Shown: positions 8,621 to 17,492 of the stretch, in pieces | Layout: each line of letters starts with the position of its first letter | How positions within the stretch are numbered: position 1 is the stretch's first letter | Assembly: GCA_035689165.1 (NCBI GenBank) | Contig: DASSLZ010000119.1 | Span: 1-27,004, forward strand | Reading direction: 5' to 3' | DNA: 27,004 nucleotides | Source: DASQJL01 sp035689165 | GTDB lineage: Bacteria > Eisenbacteria > RBG-16-71-46 > SZUA-252 | The notes under the pieces: model-generated | What the model was told of the DNA's origin: nothing | The model's database searches: none | What the model saw: the letters and a program-made list of their open reading frames with translations, nothing else | Made by a program: the position numbers and the translations under genes

Positions 8621-9411
8621 CCCGCACCGCCGCCCGCTCCCGAATCCTTCCGCCCGAGCGCGCCGATCACGAAATAGGTCGCGAACGCGACCGGCGTTCC
8701 GTCCCACAGCTCCCGCCAGCGCTGGAGCGCGGCGGACAGAAGCGGGATGCGCGGCGGATCCAGCGGGAGGCGCACCGCCTTGACCTTGAGGAGCGCGGCC
8801 CGGAGCGAGCGATAGAAGAGACCCGGCACCATCCACGCGCCGTAGCGGCTCACCACGCGCACGCCCGCCTTGCGGAGCAGCCGTTCCAGCTGTCCCATCG
8901 TGAACTCGGTCTCCCATCCCGCGAACCAGGTGCCGGTGGCGATCATCGCGTGCTTGAGCGCCGTGTAGAGGTGCCAGCGCTGGGGCACGTCGACGAGGAG
9001 GAGTCCCTCGCCCTTCAGCGCGCGCACGTTCTCGCGCAGGAGCGGCATCGGATCGCGGAAGTGCTCGAGCAGCCCCTGGTGGAAGATCACGTCGAAGGCG
9101 CCCTCCCGGAACGGAAGGCGCAGCGCGTCGGCGCGGATCAGGATGGGTGCGGCGCCGTGGCGGGTCGCGACCTTGCGCGCCGTCTCCAGGGAGGCCATGG
9201 AATAGTCCAGGATGAACGAGACCGCGCCCTCGGAGGCGAGCGCCACCGAGTCGCGGCCGGAGCCGGCGCCCACTTCGAGCACGCGGCGCCCCCGGACCGG
9301 CCCCTGCGCCAGGATCTGCTCCACGACGCGGCCGTCGGTCGGATAGACCGCGTCGATGTCCTCCCGCTCCTTCCAGAAGCGGGTCCAGTGGGCTTCGGTG
9401 GACGCGCGCAG
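8617..9411 (-). CDS. Class I SAM-dependent methyltransferase (apparent CTG start)
   Basis: A 264-residue class I methyltransferase. Motif I is VLEVGAGSGRDSVALA (residues 44-59). The acidic motif II strand is FILDYS, and the later motifs are IRADALRLPFREGAFDVIFH and LEHFRDPMPLLRENVRALKG. The N-terminal STEAHWTRFWKEREDIDAVY appears to be part of the domain, as seen in related cluster methyltransferases. No ATG, GTG or TTG exists in this frame ahead of that segment short of implausible extensions through the phosphoesterase gene. I therefore call CTG at 9411, which sits 9 nt after GGGGGA. The next standard start in frame (a GTG at codon 30) would delete the HWTRFW segment. The target may be a sugar, lipid or quinone; context favours glycan modification. 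Confidence 0.8.
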   Translation of the reverse strand: MRASTEAHWTRFWKEREDIDAVYPTDGRVVEQILAQGPVRGRRVLEVGAGSGRDSVALASEGAVSFILDYSMASLETARKVATRHGAAPILIRADALRLPFREGAFDVIFHQGLLEHFRDPMPLLRENVRALKGEGLLLVDVPQRWHLYTALKHAMIATGTWFAGWETEFTMGQLERLLRKAGVRVVSRYGAWMVPGLFYRSLRAALLKVKAVRLPLDPPRIPLLSAALQRWRELWDGTPVAFATYFVIGALGRKDSGAGGGAG

Positions 9412-9416
9412 GAGGG

Positions 9417-10142
9417 CTATTCCCCCGTGGACAGGCGCGCCGCGAGCACCTCGGGAAGGTGCGCCGCGCGGATCTTGGCCTGCGCTCCCTCGATGTCGTA
9501 GGGGACGCGCACGTACTCCAGCTCGCCCGAGCCCTCGCGGAGCACCACGAAGCAGGCGCGCGGGTCGCGGTCGCGCGGCTGGCCGACGCTGCCCACGTTG
9601 ACGATGTAGCGGCGCGCCGGATCGATCCGGAGGGTCCCGACCGGGAGGGAGCGCGTGCCGTCCGGGTCGGCCATGAAGACCGCGGGCTGGTGCGTGTGGC
9701 CGATGAAGCAGACCGGCTCGGTGAAGTAGGCGAATTGCGGCTCCGCGTCGAAGCGGTCCAGCAGGTATTCCCAGTCGCGCGGCGTCGCCGGGGAGGCGTG
9801 CACGCAGAAGAACGACGCGCACGGCGCGGTGAGCGGGAGCTTCTGGAGGTACTCGCGGTTGTCGCGGGTCAGCGTGCGGGCGGTCCATTCGGCCGCCGTG
9901 CGCGCGTAGACGTTGAACCGCGCGGCCTCCGGGCCGCCGCTGGCGGCGGCATCGTGGTTTCCGAGCAGCACGACTTCGCAGCGGGAGCGGACCAGGTCCA
10001 GGCACTCGTTCGGGCTCGCGCCGTAGCCGACCACGTCCCCCAGGCAGAGGATGCGGTCGGGCTTGCGCGCGTCGACAGCAGCCAGCACGGCCTGAAAGGC
10101 TTCGAGATTGGCGTGGATGTCGGAGAGGAGGACGGTGGTCAT
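9417..10142 (-). CDS. Calcineurin-like metallophosphoesterase (YfcE/MJ0936 type)
   Basis: A 241-residue cytoplasmic metallophosphoesterase. The complete dimetal site is visible: D8-x-H10 in LLSDIHAN, GD36 in LCLGDVVGYG, GNHD at 61-64, a later His in CVHASP and the final GHTHQP. The PARRYIVNVGSVGQPRDRDP segment matches the small bacterial phosphodiesterase/phosphatase subgroup. ATG 10142 overlaps the nusB stop as ATGA. The substrate is not deducible; family members hydrolyse phosphodiesters or phosphomonoesters in vitro. It lies between nusB and the methyltransferase and may be a passenger of the operon rather than part of the riboflavin or glycan pathway. A missing phosphatase step for the riboflavin precursor ADRP-phosphate is a possible but unsupported role. 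Confidence 0.88.
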   Translation of the reverse strand: MTTVLLSDIHANLEAFQAVLAAVDARKPDRILCLGDVVGYGASPNECLDLVRSRCEVVLLGNHDAAASGGPEAARFNVYARTAAEWTARTLTRDNREYLQKLPLTAPCASFFCVHASPATPRDWEYLLDRFDAEPQFAYFTEPVCFIGHTHQPAVFMADPDGTRSLPVGTLRIDPARRYIVNVGSVGQPRDRDPRACFVVLREGSGELEYVRVPYDIEGAQAKIRAAHLPEVLAARLSTGE

Positions 10143-10555
10143 CCGACGGAGGGTCGCGCCTCGTGGGCGATGCGGTCAAGGATTCCGTTCACGAACGATC
10201 CTGACGTATCCATGCCGTACTTCTTGGCGATCTCGATCGCCTCGTCGAGCGCGACGCGCGTGGGGGTGTCCCCGTGGTAGAGAAGCTCCGCCGCCGCGAC
10301 GCGGATCACCGAGCGGTCGGTGGCGGCCATGCGGCCCAAGGGCCAGTTCCGGGCGATGCGGGAGACGGCGGCGTCCACTTCCCCGACGTGCGCCGCCAGG
10401 CTCTCGATCAAGGACGCGGCGAAGCTCCGCGTCTCGTCGGCGGGCCCCACCTCGTCCAGGATCTCGCCCAGACAGCGGTCCATCGGCTCGCCGGTCACGT
10501 CGGACTGATAGCAGGCGCGGAAGGCCAGCTCGCGCGCGAGGCGCCGCGCGTTCAT
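10139..10555 (-). CDS. nusB: Transcription antitermination factor NusB
   Basis: A 138-residue NusB, normal length for the family. NusB binds boxA RNA with S10 (NusE) and promotes antitermination on rRNA operons. The all-helical protein begins MNARRLARELAFRACYQSDV, with the conserved R-x-ARELAF-x-x-YQ entry that matches NusB families. It ends IRVAAAELLYHGDTPTRVALDEAIEIAKKYG and SFVNGILDRIA, both strongly diagnostic. ATG 10555 overlaps the ribH stop (ATGA) and its own stop overlaps the next ATG. The ribH-nusB linkage is widely conserved in bacteria. Confidence 0.95.
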   Translation of the reverse strand: MNARRLARELAFRACYQSDVTGEPMDRCLGEILDEVGPADETRSFAASLIESLAAHVGEVDAAVSRIARNWPLGRMAATDRSVIRVAAAELLYHGDTPTRVALDEAIEIAKKYGMDTSGSFVNGILDRIAHEARPSVG

Positions 10556-11108
10556 GGCGTTCGCGCCGCCCGGATCGAGCGCACGAGGTTGGCCATCGCG
10601 ACCGCGCCCGCGGCGCACTCGGCGCCCTTGTTGCCGTGGCGCCCGCCCGCGCGCTCCATCGCCTGCTCGGTCGTATCGGTGGTGAGCACGCCGAAGAGCG
10701 CGGGCACGCCGGTCTGCTCGGCGACGCGCGCGATCCCGCCCGCGGCCGCGCCCGCCACGAAGTCGAAATGCGCGGTCTCGCCGCGGATCACCGCGCCCAG
10801 GCAGACGACGGCGTCCGCGCCGCTCCGCGCCAGATGGAGCGCGGCGACGGACAGCTCGAAAGCGCCCGGCACGCGCGCCACCACGATGTCCTCGGTCCGC
10901 ACGCCCAGGCGGGCCAGCTCGACCAGCGCGCCCTCGAGAAGGCGCTCGCAGACCGCTTCGTTGAAGCGCGCGCACGCGATCGCGACCTTGAGGCCGCGGC
11001 CGTCCAGGCGCCCTTCCACGAAACGGGGACGGATCGCCCGGAGCGCCGCGCCGGCCGCGGGGCCCAGATCCTGTCCGGAGCCGCCGGGGACGGGCCGTCC
11101 CTGCTGGG

Positions 11109-11112
<4 letters not shown>
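10552..11112 (-). CDS. ribH: 6,7-dimethyl-8-ribityllumazine synthase
   Basis: RibH condenses 5-amino-6-ribitylaminouracil with 3,4-dihydroxy-2-butanone 4-phosphate to give lumazine, the penultimate riboflavin step. The 186-residue product is about 30 residues longer than typical because of a Gly/Pro-rich N-terminal extension; the family domain starts at RGLKVAIACARFNEAV. Active-site segments seen are VPGAFELSVAA, CLGAVIRGETAHFDFV and GVLTTDTTEQAMERAGG, followed by GNKGAECA. ATG 11112 is used because its ATGA overlaps the ribBA stop. A shorter start would need an internal GTG and would lose the coupling. The oligomeric state (pentamer or capsid) cannot be read here. Confidence 0.95.
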
Positions 11113-12485
<1,373 letters not shown>

Positions 12486-12507
12486 CGTGCTCTCCTAGGG
12501 TTCCGGC

Positions 12508-13113
12508 TCATCGCGCCGGCGCCTCGGCCGCGAGCAGACGGTCCAGGTAGCGGGCGATCAGGTCGGCTTCCAGGTTCACTCGCGTGCCTTTCGCGTAGTC
12601 GCCGGCGATCGTGTGCTCCAGCGTGTACGGGATGAGCGCCACCTCGAACCGGGTGTCGGTGCGTCCCGCCACGGTGAGGCTCACGCCGTCCACCGCGACC
12701 GAGCCCTTCATCGCGACGAGGTGGCGGAGCGCCTCGGGCGTCTCGATCCCGACGCGCACGCCGTCCTTCTCACGCTCCACCGACGCCACGGTCGCGACGG
12801 CGTCCACGTGCCCCTGCACCCAGTGGCCGCCCAGCTCGTCGCCCACCCGGAGCGCGCGCTCGAGATTGACGCGGGAGCCGGCCATCAGCCCTCCCAGCGT
12901 GGTGCGGGCGACGGTCTCCGGCACGGCGGTCGCCTCGAAGACGCCGTCCCGCACGCGCTCCACCGTGAGGCAGACGCCGTTCACGGCGACACTCGCCCCG
13001 GGCTCGGGGTCCGAACCTGGGTCGAATCCCGACCGGATCGCGAGGCCCGTTCCTCCGGCCGCCTTCCAGACCCGCTCGACCGTTCCGACGCGCGCCACGA
13101 TGCCGCTAAACAT
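12508..13113 (-). CDS. ribE: Riboflavin synthase alpha chain
   Basis: A 201-residue riboflavin synthase that dismutates two lumazine molecules to riboflavin and the pyrimidine. The protein shows its internal duplication: the first barrel begins MFSGIVARVGTVE with VNGVCLTV, and the second has GHWVQGHVDAVATV and VDGVSLTVAG. The LIPYTLEHTIAGDYAKGTRVNLEADLIARYL end is diagnostic. ATG 13113 has GAGGAGG upstream and overlaps the ribD stop by 8 nt. Length is standard. In some nomenclature this gene is ribC or ribB. Confidence 0.96.
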   Translation of the reverse strand: MFSGIVARVGTVERVWKAAGGTGLAIRSGFDPGSDPEPGASVAVNGVCLTVERVRDGVFEATAVPETVARTTLGGLMAGSRVNLERALRVGDELGGHWVQGHVDAVATVASVEREKDGVRVGIETPEALRHLVAMKGSVAVDGVSLTVAGRTDTRFEVALIPYTLEHTIAGDYAKGTRVNLEADLIARYLDRLLAAEAPAR

Positions 13114-14317
13114 GACGCTCCTCCTCGCGCGGCGCGGTCCGCCGCGCCGGCTCGATCGGCCCCGACAGCCAGACGTCCCGTCCCAGGCGCCGCACCGCGA
13201 GCGGACCCACCGGGATCGCCTCCTCGAGGCCCTCCCTGCCGAGGTCGGCGGTCCAGGTCGGCGCCGAGGCACCCCCCAGGAGCACCGGCGCGATCCCCAC
13301 CGCCACCTCATCGGCGAGACCCTCGCGCAGAAGCGTGGTATGCACCGAGGGGCCCCCCTCGACGAGCACGGCGTAGCGGCCTTCGGCCGCCAGGCGGCGC
13401 AGCACCTCGCCGGCCGGGACGCGTCCTCGCGCGTCGGGCTCGAAGCGCCACACCACGACTCCGCGCGCCTCGTACTCCCGCGCGCGCCACGCGTCGGGCG
13501 AGCAGGTGGCGAGCACGAGCGGTGCCGCCGCCGCGGTCCGCACCAGCTTCGAATCGAGCGGCGTGCGGAGCGCCGAGTCGAGCACCACGCGCCAGGGCTT
13601 GGCCCCCTTGCGCCGGCGGCCGAGCCGCGCGGTGAGCAGCGGATCGTCCCGCAGCGCCGTGCCCGAGCCGATCAGCACCGCATCGCTCTCGGAGCGCAGC
13701 CGGTGCACCAGCCGCTGCTCCTCGGGACCGCCCAATCCGCGGGACTCGCCATTTTGGGAGGCGACCCTTCCGTCCAGGGAAACCATCGACTTGAGCGTGA
13801 CCCAGGGGAGTCCGGTGGCGCGCCACTTGAGATACGGCGGATTGAGTGCCCGGCATTCCTCCTCGCGGAGGCCGAGCGCCACCTCGATGCCCGCGCGACG
13901 AAGCGCCTCGACGCCCTTTCCATCCACGAGCGGGTTCGGATCGAGCATGCCGACCACCACGCGCCGGATCTTCGCCTCGCGGATCGCGTCGACACAGGGC
14001 GGCGTGCGGCCCACGTGCGCGCAGGGCTCCAGGGTCACGACCAGGGTCGCGCCGACCGCGGCCGGACCCGCTTCGCGGAGCGCCCGCGTCTCGGCGTGCG
14101 CCTCACCGGCGCGCTCGTGCCAGCCGCGCGCGATGACCGACCCCCCGCGGAGCACGACCGCGCCCACGCGGGGATTGGGGTGCGTGGTGCCCACACCGCG
14201 TCGCGCCCAGCGGATCGCTTCGGCCATGGCGCGGTCCTCCGCGGCGCTCGGGCGCGCGGCATCCGCCCCCGTTCCCGTCCGGGCCTCGTTCGTTCCGATC
14301 GGCGATGAAAGGCTCAA
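13106..14317 (-). CDS. ribD: Bifunctional riboflavin deaminase/reductase
   Basis: RibD deaminates the GTP-derived pyrimidine and then reduces its ribose side chain. The zinc deaminase half shows THPNPRVGAVV, H74-A-E76, and EPC99-AHVGRTPPC108. The reductase half has LPWVTLKSMVSLDGRVAS, LIGSGTALRDDPLLTAR and VLVEGGPSVHTTLLREGLADE. I took TTG 14317, because the EDRAM segment aligns with DEYYM/EEYYM at the start of E. coli and B. subtilis RibD. ATG 14227 has the better GGAGG (8 nt) but would remove those residues. The TTG lies only a few bases past the terminator U-tract. First gene after the FMN riboswitch. Confidence 0.94.
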   Translation of the reverse strand: MSLSSPIGTNEARTGTGADAARPSAAEDRAMAEAIRWARRGVGTTHPNPRVGAVVLRGGSVIARGWHERAGEAHAETRALREAGPAAVGATLVVTLEPCAHVGRTPPCVDAIREAKIRRVVVGMLDPNPLVDGKGVEALRRAGIEVALGLREEECRALNPPYLKWRATGLPWVTLKSMVSLDGRVASQNGESRGLGGPEEQRLVHRLRSESDAVLIGSGTALRDDPLLTARLGRRRKGAKPWRVVLDSALRTPLDSKLVRTAAAAPLVLATCSPDAWRAREYEARGVVVWRFEPDARGRVPAGEVLRRLAAEGRYAVLVEGGPSVHTTLLREGLADEVAVGIAPVLLGGASAPTWTADLGREGLEEAIPVGPLAVRRLGRDVWLSGPIEPARRTAPREEERHV

Positions 14318-14319
14318 TG

Positions 14320-14348
14320 AAAAACCCCGCAGGCAGACACCCGCGGGG
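14320..14348 (-). terminator. Intrinsic terminator of the FMN riboswitch expression platform
   Basis: On the minus strand a 9-bp stem (CCCCGCGGG pairing with CCTGCGGGG, one G-U), a 6-nt loop and five U residues form a textbook intrinsic terminator. The hairpin spans 14325-14348. It sits 50 nt downstream of the riboswitch aptamer and directly before ribD. This placement indicates FMN-induced premature termination as the control mode. Confidence 0.88.
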
Positions 14349-14397
14349 CGGCCGGAAGGCCCATAGCGCCAGGAAGCGGCGGACCCATCCTACGATC

Positions 14398-14520
14398 ATC
14401 CTTCTCCCATCCAGACTGTGACTGTCGGCTCCGGAATCGCACCGGATCCTGCCCAGGACCGTGGCCCCGGGCTCGCGGGCTATGACCGCCGGTGGGGACT
14501 TTCACCCCGCCCCGAAGGAT
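14398..14520 (-). promoter_or_regulatory. FMN riboswitch (RFN element) upstream of ribD
   Basis: The minus strand carries a complete RFN aptamer. It has GGGGCGGGGTGAAAGTCCCC, then ACCGGCGGTCATAGCCCGCG, a variable arm, GGATCCGGTGCGATTCCGGA, GCCGACAGTCACAGTCTGGA and TGGGAGAAGGAT. The closing P1 helix pairs ATCCTTC (14520-14514) with GAAGGAT (14404-14398). All strongly conserved junction segments are present, with only small departures such as TCAT for TGAT. FMN binding is expected to favour the terminator at 14320-14348 and so reduce expression of ribD and everything transcribed with it. Confidence 0.97.
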
Positions 14521-14533
14521 GTCTGCTGGAACG

Positions 14534-14562
14534 AGAATAGGGCCTGGAGGGGCCGGGCGCAA
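14534..14562 (-). promoter_or_regulatory. Predicted sigma70-type promoter of the rib operon
   Basis: TTGCGC (14562-14557), a 17-nt spacer and TATTCT (14539-14534) match the -35/-10 consensus at four of six positions each. The expected start near 14527 places the riboswitch P1 helix within a few nucleotides of the RNA 5' end, which is what one expects for this element. Confidence 0.6.
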
Positions 14563-14574
14563 CCCCCGCCGGAT

Positions 14575-17367
14575 CTAGCGGAGGAGAACGGCTTTGCGCG
14601 ACCGGGAGCCCTCTGCGGTGTCCATGTGGATGAAGTAAGCGGCGCTCCCGACGTCGCGGCCGCGATCATCCTTGCCGTCCCAGCGCACCGAGTGCTCCCC
14701 GGACGGCAGCGGCGCGTCCACGAGGACGCGGACCCTCGCCCCCGCCACGTTGTAGACGGTCACGCGGACCCGGCCGGGGCGGCCCACCGTGAAGCGGATC
14801 ACGGTGGAGGGATTGAAGGGATTCGGCGCCGGCGCATCGATCCGATCGGGAGCGGCCGGCACGCCTTCGCTCAGCTCCACCGAGGTCGGCGTGGTGCAGT
14901 AGGGAGTCTCCATCTCCTCGACCAGAGTGCGCCAGAGCAGGAGATTCCGGCGCGCCGCGTTCGGAATGTCCGCCAGGGAGAATCCGAGCATCACGACGCG
15001 CGCGCTGTCGGTGCCGGCCAGGGCCGCGCGCCGCTCCGTCCCCGCCATCATCGTGTTCGGATAGCTCAGCCACGCCCGGCCGCCGGACCCGGCGCAGGCC
15101 GACACGGAGAGCGCGTCGAAGCGATTCAGGTTGGGACAGCCGCCGTTCAGCGCGAAGGGCTCCGAGGCGATCCGCGTCCCGGAGGCGCCCGTCAGCGTGG
15201 GAAGCAGCGTATCCTGGGGCGACGTCTCCCAGATGTCGCGCACGAACGTCGCGCCCACGGTGCACGAGAGGAAGGTCCCCGTGTCGGCGCGATTCGCCGT
15301 CAGATCGTAAGCGAGATTGTCCCCGGCCAGGATCAGCCCGCGGTTCTTCCCGCTGGTCGCGAGCCACGCGGTGAGCAGCGCCTGGTCCTGCGCGCTCAGC
15401 GTCAGCTGCGAGCGCTCCCCCACGTCCCAGATGATCGCCGAGTACATCGTGGCGAGCGACGCCGCGCTCACCCCCGGCCAGAACACGCCGTTGCTGGCGG
15501 GATCGCCGCCGCCCGGCGTGTTGCCGAGACCCGCCGAGGCCGAATTCACGTCGAAGCGGTCATAGCGCACGCCCAGGGCGGCCAGCCCCTGATCCACGCC
15601 GGTCGTCGCGTCGGGCCCGGCGAACGCGTTCACGTAGAGCACGCGCGCGCTGTCGGTCGGGCACGCCCCCGTGGGCGTGTAGGTGCCGGGAAGGATGCTG
15701 GCCGTGAAGTAATGGCCGGACGCCACGGCGTCGACGGGAAGCGTAGCCGTGACATTACCCGAGTCGGTGGCGCTGAAGTAGTAGCGGAGCTGTGTCCCCC
15801 GCGGGTAAGCCCCTGCGGGCACGTCGCCGTAATAGATGTCGGGAGCCGCCGTCCCCACCGGCACGAGCGACGTCGCCGTCCACGCGGCGCCGTTCAAGCT
15901 GTAGATGAACTGCGCGAGCTTGAGCCCCTGGGAAGCCCCGACGCGAACGGTGGTGCTGTCGCCGCGGGGCGTGTTGAAGTTGTCGTTGCCGAGGAAGGTG
16001 GTGGTCTTGAACGTGTCGTTCATCAGGCTCGACTCCGACGTCGCCAGCGACGGGCCCGCCACCCCGAGCACCCGGACGTCCACGTTGTCGAAGTAGAGCA
16101 GGGTCCCGGGCGCCGAGGATACGCCGTCGCAGAAGACGGCCCCGTAGTCCTTGATCTCGAAGCGCACCTGCACCGAATCGGCGCCGGCCGCGCCCGCGAG
16201 GGGCACGCTCTGCCGGACCCATTCGTTCTCGGTGCCGTAATAGAGCAGCCCGGTCGGATCGCTCCAGTTGGACCAGGGCAGGCCCGACTGCTTGGAACGG
16301 ACTCCGACGGAGTAGTAGAAGCAGCCGCCGAACGGCAGGTTCCGGTAGGCGTCGAAAGCGAGGAATACCTGGTTGGCGCCGTTGGTGGCGATGCGCGGGG
16401 AGATCAGCTGGTCGTCCATGCGCGGGACCAGGTTGCCGGTCAACGGCTCGGTGGGGGTCCAGGCCTTCGACGTGTTGGAGTTGCAGAGTTGCTGCGTGTT
16501 CGCCGCATTGGTCACGCGCCAGAAGTCGCCCACGGCTGGAAAGGTCGACACGCTCCAGGTGCCGATCCCCGACTCCATGTCGTCGAAGAAGCGCAGGTCG
16601 GCAGCGCCCGCCCTCACGGTCACGTTGTCGACCGACCATCCCTCGGCGTCCGGGTAGAGCCCGTCGGCCGAGCTACCCTGGATGTCGGTCATCAGGACAA
16701 ATCGGAACTGGACGACTGGGCTCTTCGCGATGATCGAGTCGGGGATCTGGACGCTGAACGTGTCGCAGACTCCGGAGTTGGGAATCTTCCCCGTGAACGA
16801 CGCGATGCCGACCCATTCGTCGAAAACCGGATCGTTCACCTGCAGGTATCCGAAATCGAAGCCGGGTTCCAGATTCAAGCGGTGCTTGAAGCCGATCTTG
16901 ACCGGCGAGGAGGCTCCCGTCAGATCGACGTTGTTCGAGAGCGTCTGGACCCAGTTGTTGTCATAGCCGTGCCGGTCGGGATCGCCGGTCCATGTCGAAT
17001 CGATGAGCCCCGCCCAGAACGCGTTCCCCTGGCAGGCCACCGTGGGAGCGATGTGCCACGCCGTCGGAGTGCCCGACTTGTCCACGTGGGTCCATCCCCC
17101 TTCGTTGCCGGGACTGGAGAAGGTCTCGAAATCGGAGTGGGAGATCGTGATCGTGTCGGCCGTGCTGAGGGCGGGAGCGAGCGAGGCGCGGATGGTAGGG
17201 ACCGGCGCGACATCGCCAAGGCTGCGCGCCGGGGCTTGAACGGCCTGGGATGGGGCGGCCGGCGCCGCCCCCACGCGTGCTGACGGAACGAGCCCAACGA
17301 GGCTGATCGCGGCCGAGAGGATCGCGGAGCGGAAGCGCAGGATGCTGACGGCCGGAGGACGGGTCAC
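14575..17367 (-). CDS. Large secreted protein with FlgD-like C-terminal module
   Basis: A 930-residue exported protein of unknown function. Residues 1-34 form a Sec-type signal peptide (FRSAILSAAISLVGLVPSAR). Two similar beta-rich segments follow at about 75-250 and 255-440. Each opens with an Asp-Phe/Asp-Met-Glu acidic motif and ends SVDNVTVR or YFDNVDVRV, as in the jelly-roll domains of immune inhibitor A-like and MAM-like proteins. Residues 440-560 look like an Ig-type domain. Residues 570-820 (ARVLYVNAFAGPD, SAIIWDVGERSQL, GLILAGDNLAYDL) resemble a glutamine-amidotransferase-like fold. The end has NPFNPSTVIRFTVGRPGRVR, GEHSVRWDGKDDRG and SRKAVLLR, a FlgD/type 9-like sorting module. The GTG start 17367 has no Shine-Dalgarno. 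Confidence 0.85.
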   Translation of the reverse strand: MTRPPAVSILRFRSAILSAAISLVGLVPSARVGAAPAAPSQAVQAPARSLGDVAPVPTIRASLAPALSTADTITISHSDFETFSSPGNEGGWTHVDKSGTPTAWHIAPTVACQGNAFWAGLIDSTWTGDPDRHGYDNNWVQTLSNNVDLTGASSPVKIGFKHRLNLEPGFDFGYLQVNDPVFDEWVGIASFTGKIPNSGVCDTFSVQIPDSIIAKSPVVQFRFVLMTDIQGSSADGLYPDAEGWSVDNVTVRAGAADLRFFDDMESGIGTWSVSTFPAVGDFWRVTNAANTQQLCNSNTSKAWTPTEPLTGNLVPRMDDQLISPRIATNGANQVFLAFDAYRNLPFGGCFYYSVGVRSKQSGLPWSNWSDPTGLLYYGTENEWVRQSVPLAGAAGADSVQVRFEIKDYGAVFCDGVSSAPGTLLYFDNVDVRVLGVAGPSLATSESSLMNDTFKTTTFLGNDNFNTPRGDSTTVRVGASQGLKLAQFIYSLNGAAWTATSLVPVGTAAPDIYYGDVPAGAYPRGTQLRYYFSATDSGNVTATLPVDAVASGHYFTASILPGTYTPTGACPTDSARVLYVNAFAGPDATTGVDQGLAALGVRYDRFDVNSASAGLGNTPGGGDPASNGVFWPGVSAASLATMYSAIIWDVGERSQLTLSAQDQALLTAWLATSGKNRGLILAGDNLAYDLTANRADTGTFLSCTVGATFVRDIWETSPQDTLLPTLTGASGTRIASEPFALNGGCPNLNRFDALSVSACAGSGGRAWLSYPNTMMAGTERRAALAGTDSARVVMLGFSLADIPNAARRNLLLWRTLVEEMETPYCTTPTSVELSEGVPAAPDRIDAPAPNPFNPSTVIRFTVGRPGRVRVTVYNVAGARVRVLVDAPLPSGEHSVRWDGKDDRGRDVGSAAYFIHMDTAEGSRSRKAVLLR

Positions 17368-17373
17368 CCCGTA

Positions 17374-17379
17374 ATTTTA
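17374..17379 (-). promoter_or_regulatory. -10-like hexamer, possibly for a leaderless mRNA
   Basis: TAAAAT on the minus strand ends 6 nt before the GTG start of the secreted protein at 17367. A start of transcription at or next to the GTG would give a leaderless message. No convincing -35 hexamer or ribosome binding site is visible. The 125-nt gap 17368-17492 otherwise holds only GC-rich sequence without a T-tract terminator for the upstream lipoprotein gene. Confidence 0.35.
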
Positions 17380-17492
17380 CCATTATCCGCGCGGCCGGTT
17401 CCGAGGGATCGGCGGGCAGCGGGGGCGCGCCTCCCAAGTCTTGCGCCCGCCTCGATCTCTAGCGCCTCGACCGCGGCGGCGCCACCTCGATC

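Noticed and set aside
14461..17283. Plus-strand open frame of 940 codons opposite the secreted protein
   Set aside because: Low-complexity composition without recognisable motifs. It begins inside the FMN riboswitch, and the minus frame has a signal peptide and recognisable domains.
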